Assembly: GCA_041480845.1 (NCBI GenBank) | Contig: JBGPAU010000001.1 | Location: 7,043-71,042 of the forward strand | Source: LCIL01 sp041480845 | GTDB taxonomy: Bacteria; Patescibacteriota; Microgenomatia; UBA8517 | DNA length: 64,000 bases | Reading direction: 5' to 3' | Shown here: piece after piece, positions 6,200 through 14,391 of the stretch | Layout: each line of letters starts with the position of its first letter | How positions within the stretch are numbered: position 1 is the stretch's first letter | Made by a program: the position numbers and the translations under genes | The notes under the pieces: generated by a model | Seen by the model: only the letters and a program-made list of their open reading frames with translations | Told to the model about the DNA's origin: nothing | Database searches by the model: none

Positions 6200-7941
6200 T
6201 GTTACCAACTACTTCTCCTTTAACAAATCTTGAAATTGCGGAACTGCTGCGCGATGTTGCAGCCGCTTACCGGTTTAAAGATCAAATGAGATATAAGTTC
6301 CAAATAATTGCCTATGAGCGGGCGGCGGATGCAGTAGAGCATGCTACGAGTGAGCTTAAGGACCTTTGGGATGATAAAAAGCTTGAGGAAGTGCCGGGAA
6401 TCGGGCCCGGCATTGCCGAGCATCTTGATGAAATTTTCCGTACAGGAAAATCAAAACATTTTGAAAGTTTGATGAAAGGAATCCCTAAAGATGCATTTAA
6501 ATTAATGGAACTTCCCGGAATAGGCATTAAAACTGCCATGAAATTGATTAATGAGGGGTCTCGGAAAGAAGTAGAAGAAAAACTAAAAGAAGTTAAGGCA
6601 AAAGAAAAGAAGGCAAAAAGACACCTTTTGCCGTACGCTTCGCTTATCGCCTCAGAATTAATGGAGTATTTGCTGAAAAATAAGGCAGTAATGCGTGTGG
6701 ACCCGCTAGGAAGCCTTAGACGCCAGGCATCAACCATAGGAGACATAGACCTTGCAGTGGCTACACGTAACCCTCTGGAAGTTTTGGAGTACTTTACAAA
6801 ATATCCGAAATCCCAACAAACAATAGAGAAAGGAGAACATACGGCGTCAATCCTTCTGCCGGGAGGTGTTCAGGTCGATCTGATGGCCCAACTGTCGGAA
6901 TCTTATGGATCACTTCTTCAACATTTTACGGGGTCAAAGCATCACAATATTGCCCTGCGTGAATATGCCCTCAAAAAAGGATTGAGTTTATCGGAGTACG
7001 GAATAAAAGAACTAAAAAGGAGTGCATCACTTCGTGGGAAAAGTGAAAGACTAAAAGCGTTTTCTGATGAGAAAAAATTTTATAATTTTCTCGGTTTGGA
7101 TTATATCGAGCCGGAACTTAGGGAAGATACGGGAGAAATTGAAGCGGCTAAAGAGCACAGACTGCCAAGTTTAGTTGAGTTGAAAGATATAAAAAGTGAT
7201 TTGCAGATCCATTCGAACTTTGATATAGAAACAAGCCATGATTTAGGTGAGAGTAGTATGGAGGAAATAGTAAAAAAGGCAAATGAACTTAAATACGAAT
7301 ACATTGCGTTTACGGAACACAACCCTAGCCAACAGGGACATTCGGATACCCAAATTGTGGAGATTTTAAAAAAGAAGCGTGAAAAAGTAGATCAATTAAA
7401 TTACTCACTAAAAAAGGATAGTAATAATGGAATACAAAAAGTGTTCAACAGCCTTGAAATTGACATAAAACCCGACGGGAGCCTTCCTATACCCGATTTA
7501 GGTCTGGATACACTCGACTTTGCATTGGTGTCAATTCATTCGAGTTTTGAGCTTGAACGCGATATTCAAACCAAAAGAGTTCTTTCAGCCTTATCTCATC
7601 CGAAAGTGAAAATATTTGCTCATCCTACCGGGCGAAAATTGAACGAAAGGGAAGGTGCGGAACTGAATTGGCCGGAAATTTTTGAATTTTGCCTGAAAAA
7701 TAATAAGTTGATCGAAATTAATTGCGATCCTATGCGTCTTGATCTTCCGGACACGCTTGTCCGCGAAGCCGTGAAACTTGGTGTAAAATTATCCTTTGGG
7801 ACGGACGCACACCATGTTGACGGAATGAATAATATGATTTTTGGAGTTTCCGTTGCCCGTCGCGGGTGGGCAACAAAGAATGATATAATCAATACTCGAA
7901 CTCTTAATGAGTTCGAGATGTTTTTGAAAGAAGGTGAATAA
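6199..7941 (+). CDS. polX: Family X DNA polymerase with C-terminal PHP domain (bacterial PolX)
   Basis: 580 residues. N-terminal helix-hairpin-helix elements (EEVPGIGPGIAEHL near 70, ELPGIGIKTAMKL near 110) bind DNA. The polymerase palm carries DPLGSLRRQASTIGDIDLAV near 170, with the paired aspartates that bind metal. The C-terminal PHP domain begins DLQIHSNFD near 335 and includes FAHPTG and FGTDAHH metal ligands. The combination is the usual bacterial PolX, which fills short gaps in base-excision repair and often has 3'-5' exonuclease activity. The ATG at 6199 overlaps the preceding stop; a TTG three bases earlier is unlikely. A TATAAT at 6185-6190 could be an internal promoter. Confidence 0.92.
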   Translation: MLPTTSPLTNLEIAELLRDVAAAYRFKDQMRYKFQIIAYERAADAVEHATSELKDLWDDKKLEEVPGIGPGIAEHLDEIFRTGKSKHFESLMKGIPKDAFKLMELPGIGIKTAMKLINEGSRKEVEEKLKEVKAKEKKAKRHLLPYASLIASELMEYLLKNKAVMRVDPLGSLRRQASTIGDIDLAVATRNPLEVLEYFTKYPKSQQTIEKGEHTASILLPGGVQVDLMAQLSESYGSLLQHFTGSKHHNIALREYALKKGLSLSEYGIKELKRSASLRGKSERLKAFSDEKKFYNFLGLDYIEPELREDTGEIEAAKEHRLPSLVELKDIKSDLQIHSNFDIETSHDLGESSMEEIVKKANELKYEYIAFTEHNPSQQGHSDTQIVEILKKKREKVDQLNYSLKKDSNNGIQKVFNSLEIDIKPDGSLPIPDLGLDTLDFALVSIHSSFELERDIQTKRVLSALSHPKVKIFAHPTGRKLNEREGAELNWPEIFEFCLKNNKLIEINCDPMRLDLPDTLVREAVKLGVKLSFGTDAHHVDGMNNMIFGVSVARRGWATKNDIINTRTLNEFEMFLKEGE

Positions 7942-7944
7942 ATA

Positions 7945-8526
7945 ATGCCATATATTTTGTTAGTTATTGTTGCAATCTTAGTTCTTTGGATTATTTCTAT
8001 TTATAATTTTTTTGTTTCCAGTAAAACAAGGGTTGGTGCGTCAATTCAGGAGATAGGTAACCAACTAAAGCGCCAGGCAGAGCTTATTCCGAATTTGGAG
8101 GCTTCGGCAAAAGGGTATCTTGCTCACGAAAAAGGTATATTTAACGAACTTACGGCTGCAAGAAAAGCAATATCTTCGGCGGTAGATTCGGGAAATTTGA
8201 AGAAAATGGCCGATGCGGGCAAAATGTTGTCCGATGTTCTACCTAAAATTCAGGTAGTCGTTGAAAGCAATCCCGAAATAAAAGGAAGTGAGGTTGTTAA
8301 GAACTTAATGGATGAACTAAGAGACACCTCAGACAAAGTGATGTACGCCAGACGGCTTTTGATCGACTTAACAGCCGACTACAATGTCAGATTGGTTTCT
8401 TTTCCGAGTAGTGTGATCGCAGGGATATTTCATTTTGAAAAACTCAAAGGTTTTGAAACTCCTATGGAGGCAGATGAGTTGAAGGTTACCGGTGAGGAGA
8501 TGAAAACACCTAAAATTAATCTGTGA
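7945..8526 (+). CDS. lemA: LemA family protein
   Basis: 193 residues with one N-terminal membrane helix (residues 3-22) followed by a helical domain. Signature segments are YNFFVSSKTRVGASIQEIGNQLKRQAELIPNL and YNVRLVSFPSSVIAG. LemA proteins are membrane-anchored helical bundles of unclear function, often next to HtpX or TPM-domain genes, exactly as here: the next gene, htpX-like, starts inside its stop codon. The pair is therefore likely to act together in membrane protein quality control (inference). Confidence 0.92.
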   Translation: MPYILLVIVAILVLWIISIYNFFVSSKTRVGASIQEIGNQLKRQAELIPNLEASAKGYLAHEKGIFNELTAARKAISSAVDSGNLKKMADAGKMLSDVLPKIQVVVESNPEIKGSEVVKNLMDELRDTSDKVMYARRLLIDLTADYNVRLVSFPSSVIAGIFHFEKLKGFETPMEADELKVTGEEMKTPKINL

Positions 8527-9452
8527 AGAATATTTACGAGGTGCAGTCGGCCAATAAGTTGAAAAGCGCAATTATAGTTGGGCTTTTTGTGGTCTTTGTA
8601 TTTTTGGCCACTTATATTCTTACAAATGCTTACGGTTACTATATGGGCTACCAACCGGGCGGACTTGGCTTTTTTGGAATTGCACTAATTGTTTCGGGAG
8701 TATCGAGTTTTATTAGTTATTATTATTCGGATAAAATTGTACTCGGAATATCAGGCGCAAGGCGGGCCAACCCCACGGAAGATAAACTTTTTACGCAAGT
8801 TATCGAAAATTTATGCATAGGGGCGGGTCTTTCCAAACCAGCCCTTTATGTGATTGATGATCCTTCTCCCAATGCCTTTGCCACGGGCCGCGATCCAAGT
8901 CATGCGGTAATCTGTGCAACGACCGGTCTTTTATCAAAACTTGACAGAAGTGAGATGGAGGGAGTCTTTGCTCACGAATTAACTCATATTAAAAGTTACG
9001 ATACGCGTCTTATGGCGGTAGTTGCCGTAATGGTGGGGCTTATAGCGCTTCTCGGGGATTGGTTTATGAGAAGTATGTGGTGGGGAGGTCGAAGGCGGAG
9101 CGACAATGAAGGAGAAGCGGCGACAATTTTTATTGTCCTAGGAATCATATTTGCAATACTTTCCCCTATTGTTGGCACCTTGATTCAGTTGGCGATTAGC
9201 AGACGCCGTGAATTTGTGGCTGATGCAGGGTCGGTGGCGATTACGCGTCAACCCCAAGACTTAATTTCTGCCTTACAAAAAATTTCTGAAGATCCTGAAA
9301 CACTCCGGAGCGCAAATAAAGCCACGGCTCACCTTTATATAGAAAATCCTTTTAAAAAGAAAGGGCACGGAAAAGTCGGTTGGTTTTCTGGCATTTTTGA
9401 TACCCATCCTCCTATCACTGAGAGAATTAAAGCTCTCAAAAGCATGGCTTAG
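8523..9452 (+). CDS. htpX: HtpX-like membrane zinc metalloprotease (M48)
   Basis: 309 residues. There are two N-terminal membrane segments, then the zinc motif HELTH at residues 151-155, two further membrane segments, and SRRREFVADAGSV, which supplies the third zinc ligand (Glu) and the typical DA motif. M48 HtpX proteases cut misfolded membrane proteins from the cytoplasmic side. The start is a GTG overlapping the lemA stop, so the two form a coupled pair. Length is normal for the family. Confidence 0.93.
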   Translation: MKNIYEVQSANKLKSAIIVGLFVVFVFLATYILTNAYGYYMGYQPGGLGFFGIALIVSGVSSFISYYYSDKIVLGISGARRANPTEDKLFTQVIENLCIGAGLSKPALYVIDDPSPNAFATGRDPSHAVICATTGLLSKLDRSEMEGVFAHELTHIKSYDTRLMAVVAVMVGLIALLGDWFMRSMWWGGRRRSDNEGEAATIFIVLGIIFAILSPIVGTLIQLAISRRREFVADAGSVAITRQPQDLISALQKISEDPETLRSANKATAHLYIENPFKKKGHGKVGWFSGIFDTHPPITERIKALKSMA

Positions 9453-9494
9453 CTTCTTGTGAAAATTCCTTTTTGGAATTATCATTACTAAAGT

Positions 9495-9806
9495 ATGGCA
9501 AAGCTAACAAAAGCAGACATTCTTCATGTCGCCAGTCTCGCGAAGATCGAAATAAGTGATGCAGAAGTAGAAAAATATTCTGAACAACTTTCCAAAGTGG
9601 TAGATTATTTTAGTGCCCTCTCGGAAGTAGATACGAAGAATATTGAACCCACCAACCAAACCACAGGCCTGGAAAATGTTTTTAGACCGGATGAGGTAGC
9701 CGCGGAAAATTGTTTAACTCAGGATGCGGCAATTTCCGGAACCGACAATATCCATAACGGATATTTTAAGGTCAAGGCTATTTTGACCGAAAGGACGGAC
9801 AAATAA
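9495..9806 (+). CDS. gatC: Asp-tRNA(Asn)/Glu-tRNA(Gln) amidotransferase subunit C
   Basis: 103 residues with the GatC pattern: DILHVASLAKIEISDAEVEKYSEQL at the start and FRPDEVAAENCLTQDAA near the end. GatC wraps around and stabilises GatA in the GatCAB complex, which converts misacylated Glu-tRNA(Gln) and Asp-tRNA(Asn) to the amidated forms. gatA begins directly after the stop. A TATCAT -10-like box at 9480-9485 ends 9 nt before the ATG. Confidence 0.95.
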   Translation: MAKLTKADILHVASLAKIEISDAEVEKYSEQLSKVVDYFSALSEVDTKNIEPTNQTTGLENVFRPDEVAAENCLTQDAAISGTDNIHNGYFKVKAILTERTDK

Positions 9807-11201
9807 ATGGACACTCCTCTTACCATCAAGAAAACAAGAGAAGGACTTTTGAAAAAGAAATATTCGGCGGTTGAGCTGGTGGATGAATATTTAAGCAGAA
9901 TCAATAAACATAAAAATCTAAATGCCTTTTTAACGTTATCAGATGAAGTTGCATATTCAGAGGCCAAGGAAATTGATAAGCTAGTCGGAGTTGGAATAGC
10001 CACGAATCAGTATCCTTTGCTCGGTTCGACGGTTGCACATAAAGATCTTTTTCTAACGAAGGGGATAAGAACAACAGCCGGTTCAAAAGTTTTGGAATCT
10101 TATGTTCCAGAATACTCCGCAACTGTTGTCGAAAGAGAAAAAAGGGGTGGGGCTATTGCGATTGGTAAAACCAATTGTGATGCCTGGGCGCATGGGGCTA
10201 GCGGTGAAAACTCTGATTTCGGGCCAACTCTAAACCCGTGGAATAAAGGATTTGTTCCCGGAGGTTCTTCAAGCGGTTCTGCAGCGGCCGTTGCTGCGGG
10301 CTTGAGTTTGGTAGCAACAGGGACCGACACGGGCGGGTCGATACGACAGCCGGCGAATTTTTGCGGGGTTGTCGGACTTAAGCCTACTTATGGCGCAGTT
10401 TCGAGATATGGGGTAATAGCAATGGCCTCGTCGCTTGACAGTATCGGCTGTTTTGGAATGACAGTCGAAGATGTCGAAATAATTTTCAATATTACAAAAG
10501 GTGAAGACGGTTTTGATTCAACAGTAAAGAATGTTGAAAGTGTGAAACCAAAGTCAAAACTGAAAATTGGAATTCCCAAAGAATACTTCAGCAAGGGACT
10601 CGATAAAGAAGTTGAAAAATCCATATTTGAGGCAATCAATGTTCTGGAGAAAGCGGGCGTTGAGTTTATTGATATTTCTCTTCCAAATACAAAACACGCA
10701 ATATCTGTTTACTATATTATTCAGCCTGCCGAAGTTTCTTCCAATTTGGGAAGGTATGACGGAATAAGGTTTGGAGGCGGCAGAAGCACATTCGGAGCCG
10801 AAGCAAAACGAAGGATTATGCTTGGGACTTACGTTCTTTCGGCCGGATATTACGACGCATATTATCTTAAAGCACAAAAAGTCAGATCAAAAATGATAAA
10901 TGATTTTGACAATGTTTTTGGCAAAGTTGACGCGCTTATTACACCGGTATCCCCAACTGCCGCGTTTAGGATTGGGGAGAAAAAGGAAGATCCGTTACAA
11001 ATGTATTTAGCCGATATTTATACAGCCAGTGCAAATTTGGCAGGGATTCCCGGGTTGGCAATTCCCTCCGGGTTTAACAAAATTGGTTTACCTCTGGGGT
11101 TCCAATTAATGGGACCAAGATTTTCTGAAAATACACTTTTTGAACTTGGAAAACTTTACCACCATGTGGTTGGTTACCAGCCTAAAGTAGCATTGGAATA
11201 A
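9807..11201 (+). CDS. gatA: Asp/Glu-tRNA amidotransferase subunit A
   Basis: 464 residues of the amidase signature family. The catalytic Ser-cisSer-Lys triad is visible as Lys79 (VAHKDLF), Ser154 (PGGSSSGSAAAVAAG) and Ser178 (GTDTGGSIRQPA). GatA releases ammonia from glutamine and passes it to GatB through a tunnel. It lies in the order gatC-gatA-MFS-gatB, so the operon is interrupted by a transporter gene that starts one base after the stop. Confidence 0.96.
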   Translation: MDTPLTIKKTREGLLKKKYSAVELVDEYLSRINKHKNLNAFLTLSDEVAYSEAKEIDKLVGVGIATNQYPLLGSTVAHKDLFLTKGIRTTAGSKVLESYVPEYSATVVEREKRGGAIAIGKTNCDAWAHGASGENSDFGPTLNPWNKGFVPGGSSSGSAAAVAAGLSLVATGTDTGGSIRQPANFCGVVGLKPTYGAVSRYGVIAMASSLDSIGCFGMTVEDVEIIFNITKGEDGFDSTVKNVESVKPKSKLKIGIPKEYFSKGLDKEVEKSIFEAINVLEKAGVEFIDISLPNTKHAISVYYIIQPAEVSSNLGRYDGIRFGGGRSTFGAEAKRRIMLGTYVLSAGYYDAYYLKAQKVRSKMINDFDNVFGKVDALITPVSPTAAFRIGEKKEDPLQMYLADIYTASANLAGIPGLAIPSGFNKIGLPLGFQLMGPRFSENTLFELGKLYHHVVGYQPKVALE

Positions 11202-11202
11202 C

Positions 11203-12456
11203 ATGTTGCAGGAATTTAAACCGGTTTTAAAAAATAGAAACTTTGTTTATTTGTGGACTTCGCAAATTACGTCCCAGTTGACGATAAACATCATGAATTT
11301 TGTTTTTCTTATTTGGCTCTTTGGTAAAACAGGTTCCGCCATTTCTACTTCATTTCTTTGGGTTGCTTACTCGCTCCCGGCTATTCTAGTCGGACCGTTT
11401 GCTTCCGCCACTGTGGATCTCGTCGACAGGCGGAAAATGCTTATTGCTACCAACCTGCTTCAGAGCTTGACCATTCTTTTTTATGCATTGGCTCACCCGG
11501 GAAATATTTTTGTGCTTTTTGAGGTAGTTTTTATTTACTCGCTTTTAAACCAATTTTATGTGCCGGCAGAAAGCGCCAGTTTACCTTCCCTTTTACCCAA
11601 GGATAGATTGCCCCAAGGCAATAGTCTCTTTTTACTCACACAGCAGGGATCTCTCGTTTTGGGTTTTGGTGTTGCAGGATTTATGCTTGCATTACTTGGT
11701 TTTGAAGACACCCTTTTACTTTGTTCGTTTTTACTTTTTGTGGCTTTTTTGAGTACCTTATTTCTTCCTAAACTTACAACAGGCAATGATGTTCCGCGGA
11801 CATTCGAACTGGCCGTTACCGGATTTTTTGACAAAATTATAGAGGGATATAAATTTATTAAAGGCGAACGCAAGGTTTTGGCACCATTTTTATTGTTAAT
11901 AATTTTTCAGGTTTTGGTTCAGGTAGCGACAGTTGCAGTTCCTTCCATCGCCAGGGATCTTCTCAGATTATCCCTGAATACCGCGGGTATATTTATACTT
12001 GTGCCTGCCGGGATCGGTGCAATTTTAGGAATTCTCGTTCTACCCAGACTGATAGAAAGAGGCTGGCGCAAGAAAAAAGTCATAGAAAGATGCTTGATGC
12101 TTGTCGGTGTTTTTCTTTTCCTCTTCACTTTTATAATTCCGCTTCTGCCTTTCGTTTTGAGGGTTGTATCAACTTTTGTATCATTTGTAATACTGGGCAT
12201 ATCATTTGTGGGAGTAACCATTCCCTCGCAAACTTTCTTGCAGGAATCTACGCCTAAAGAACTAAGGGGAAGAGTTTTTGGCAATTACTGGTTTTTGGTT
12301 ACGGTTGCCTCGGTTCTTCCTGTTATTTTCTCCGGTTCAATTATTGAAGTTCTTGGAATAAGGATTTTACTTTTGATATTTTCACTTTTGGGAATTTTCG
12401 GGTTTCTATTGTCAAGAAGGTTTGGAGATAATTTTTTAAATAATGGAACAACGTAA
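11203..12456 (+). CDS. MFS transporter
   Basis: 417 residues with about twelve membrane helices. The loop between helices 2 and 3 reads ATVDLVDRRKML, the MFS motif A (G-x-x-x-D-x-x-x-R-R-K type). Typical of drug/H+ antiporters of the MFS_3 family; substrate unknown. It is inserted between gatA and gatB and overlaps gatB by 14 bp, so it is probably cotranscribed with translation genes without a shared function. Confidence 0.85.
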   Translation: MLQEFKPVLKNRNFVYLWTSQITSQLTINIMNFVFLIWLFGKTGSAISTSFLWVAYSLPAILVGPFASATVDLVDRRKMLIATNLLQSLTILFYALAHPGNIFVLFEVVFIYSLLNQFYVPAESASLPSLLPKDRLPQGNSLFLLTQQGSLVLGFGVAGFMLALLGFEDTLLLCSFLLFVAFLSTLFLPKLTTGNDVPRTFELAVTGFFDKIIEGYKFIKGERKVLAPFLLLIIFQVLVQVATVAVPSIARDLLRLSLNTAGIFILVPAGIGAILGILVLPRLIERGWRKKKVIERCLMLVGVFLFLFTFIIPLLPFVLRVVSTFVSFVILGISFVGVTIPSQTFLQESTPKELRGRVFGNYWFLVTVASVLPVIFSGSIIEVLGIRILLLIFSLLGIFGFLLSRRFGDNFLNNGTT

Positions 12457-13750
12457 ATATATACCGGTTATAGGACTGGAGGTGCACATTGAGCTTTCCA
12501 CAAAATCTAAACTTTTTTGTGGGTGCTCTGCGGATCATTTTGGGAAAAAGCCGAATACACAGGTTTGTCCCGTGTGTTTGGGACTTCCGGGGGCGCTTCC
12601 CTCTACAAACCGAGAGGCAGTGGAATCTGTAATAAAATTCGGATTGGCACTCGGATGCAAAATAAACAGTTTTTCAAAATTTGACCGGAAACATTACTTT
12701 TATCCCGATTTGCCGAAGGGTTATCAAATTTCCCAGTACGACCTTCCAATTTGTGGAAGCGGAAAATTCCAAATTAATATCAGGAGAATTCATTTGGAAG
12801 AAGACACAGGAAAACTTGTTCACGAGAAGGTTGACGGGGTTAAATCGTCTTTAATTGATTTCAACAGGAGTTCTGTTCCTTTAATGGAAATGGTAACTGA
12901 GCCGGAATTTCATGATACTGAAAGTATTATTTCGTTTCTCAAGGAAATTCAGCTAATCGCAAGATATTTGGAAATCAGCAATGCCGATATGGAGAAAGGC
13001 AGCATGAGACTGGAGGCAAACATCTCGCTTTCGGCTGACGGGACGCTTCCTAATTACAAAGTGGAGCTTAAGAATATTAACTCTTTCAGATTTTTGGGAA
13101 AAGCAATAAAGGCGGAAATAGTCAGGCAGGAAGAAATTCTTATTAAAGGCGGGAAAATTGATCTGGAAACACGGGGTTATGACGAAGTGAAGCAAGTAAC
13201 GTTCCTGCAAAGAAGTAAAGAGGAAGCCCATGATTACCGCTATTTTCCGGAACCGGATTTGCCTCCAATAAAATTGGAACAATTAACAATTAACAATTTA
13301 CAATTAACAATTCCGGAATTGCCTAAGAAAAAAAGAGACAGATTTGAAAAAGATTTTGTGTTGCCCAAAGATTTTGCGGAAATTTTAGTTTCGGATAAAA
13401 ACCGTGCAGATTATTTCGAAGAAGTTATCAAACTTGGAAGCGGGAAGGCATTTTCGGCAAAAACTGTTGCTGACCTCATGATTAATAAAAGACTTGATTC
13501 AGGGTTTCCCGAGCCGGCAGGTTTTGTCAGAAAGATATTAGAAATGACCTCTGTTGAGTATGCATCCCAACAGGGAACAGAAATTGCTATTATTGAGGTT
13601 ATGGCGGAGAATCAGAAGGCCGTAAGTGATTATAAAAACGGCAAGGGAGAAGTTGTTGGTTTTCTTATCGGAATGGTACAGAAAAAGTTGAAAGGCAAAG
13701 GGAACCCCGGAATTATTCGTGAATCAGTTTTAAAATATTTACAAAAATGA
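12443..13750 (+). CDS. gatB: Asp/Glu-tRNA amidotransferase subunit B
   Basis: 435 residues, somewhat shorter than the usual 470-490. The N-terminal kinase-like domain has IGLEVHIELSTKSKLFCGC, zinc-type cysteines (CxC...CxxC, FCGCS and CPVCLG) and YFYPDLPKGYQISQYD. The YqeY-like tail ends GFLIGMVQKKLKGKGNP. Residues about 279-292 (EQLTINNLQLTIPE) are encoded by an AT-rich dispersed repeat inserted in frame between the catalytic and helical domains. GatB phosphorylates the misacylated tRNA and receives ammonia from GatA. Confidence 0.95.
   Translation: MEQRKYIPVIGLEVHIELSTKSKLFCGCSADHFGKKPNTQVCPVCLGLPGALPSTNREAVESVIKFGLALGCKINSFSKFDRKHYFYPDLPKGYQISQYDLPICGSGKFQINIRRIHLEEDTGKLVHEKVDGVKSSLIDFNRSSVPLMEMVTEPEFHDTESIISFLKEIQLIARYLEISNADMEKGSMRLEANISLSADGTLPNYKVELKNINSFRFLGKAIKAEIVRQEEILIKGGKIDLETRGYDEVKQVTFLQRSKEEAHDYRYFPEPDLPPIKLEQLTINNLQLTIPELPKKKRDRFEKDFVLPKDFAEILVSDKNRADYFEEVIKLGSGKAFSAKTVADLMINKRLDSGFPEPAGFVRKILEMTSVEYASQQGTEIAIIEVMAENQKAVSDYKNGKGEVVGFLIGMVQKKLKGKGNPGIIRESVLKYLQK
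13276..13314. repeat. AT-rich dispersed repeat inside gatB
   Basis: Tandem-like units of CAATTAACAATT and AATTTACAATT. A close copy lies at 60611-60645 upstream of the trigger factor gene. In gatB it is read in frame as QLTINNLQLTI in a domain linker. Confidence 0.7.
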
Positions 13751-14391
13751 CAGATAAGGTTAAAGAAGATTTTCAATTCGAAGGCGCCAAAACCGCTCAT
13801 GAAGACCTGGGGAATACCGATGAGGGGAGAAGAATTTTATCTAGTGAAAAAGGAGCAACTATTCTTGATACCTATGAGCGCGAGGCAAAATTAAAATCCG
13901 AGAACATACGTGATGCGATGACCGGACTATTCAATTACGGGTATTTGATGAATGAGTTGGATGCCAAAACTAAAGAACATGATAATAAACTGGCACTAAT
14001 TTGGGTTGATATGGATAATCTTAAAGTTACAAACGACTCGATTGGTCATGAAGCGGGTACCGATGTTGTCAAGGGGGTGGCAAGAGTGGTTGCAAACAAA
14101 ATAAGGTCAAATGAAAACGGACTCGCAGCAAGATACGGCGGGGATGAGTTTGTAATTTTACTTCCGGGAAATATGAACGTTGAAAGCCTAAGACAAAGGG
14201 GAGAGGAAATTAGGAAAGCGGTGTTTGATGCAAAATTTAGAGCGGGTGGGACCAATGTTCATCAAACAGTTAGCATTGGCGTAGGTTTGTGGAATGGAGT
14301 CGAGACAGCCAAGCAATTTTTGGAAAGGGTTGACAAGGCCATGTATGAGGCTAAGAAAAAAGGCCGAAATCTTGTTGTAGAAGCAGAATAA
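13747..14391 (+). CDS. GGDEF-domain diguanylate cyclase
   Basis: 214 residues: an unassigned N-terminal 55 residues, then a complete GGDEF domain with DAMTGLFNYGYLMNEL, metal-site Asp in WVDMDNLK, and the active site ARYGGDEFVILLPG (GGDEF at 131-135). It should make cyclic di-GMP from two GTP. There is no RxxD inhibitory site before the motif and no membrane segment. It starts on the gatB stop codon (ATGA) and its own stop overlaps the dnaE start, so it is in the middle of a housekeeping operon. Confidence 0.92.
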   Translation: MTDKVKEDFQFEGAKTAHEDLGNTDEGRRILSSEKGATILDTYEREAKLKSENIRDAMTGLFNYGYLMNELDAKTKEHDNKLALIWVDMDNLKVTNDSIGHEAGTDVVKGVARVVANKIRSNENGLAARYGGDEFVILLPGNMNVESLRQRGEEIRKAVFDAKFRAGGTNVHQTVSIGVGLWNGVETAKQFLERVDKAMYEAKKKGRNLVVEAE

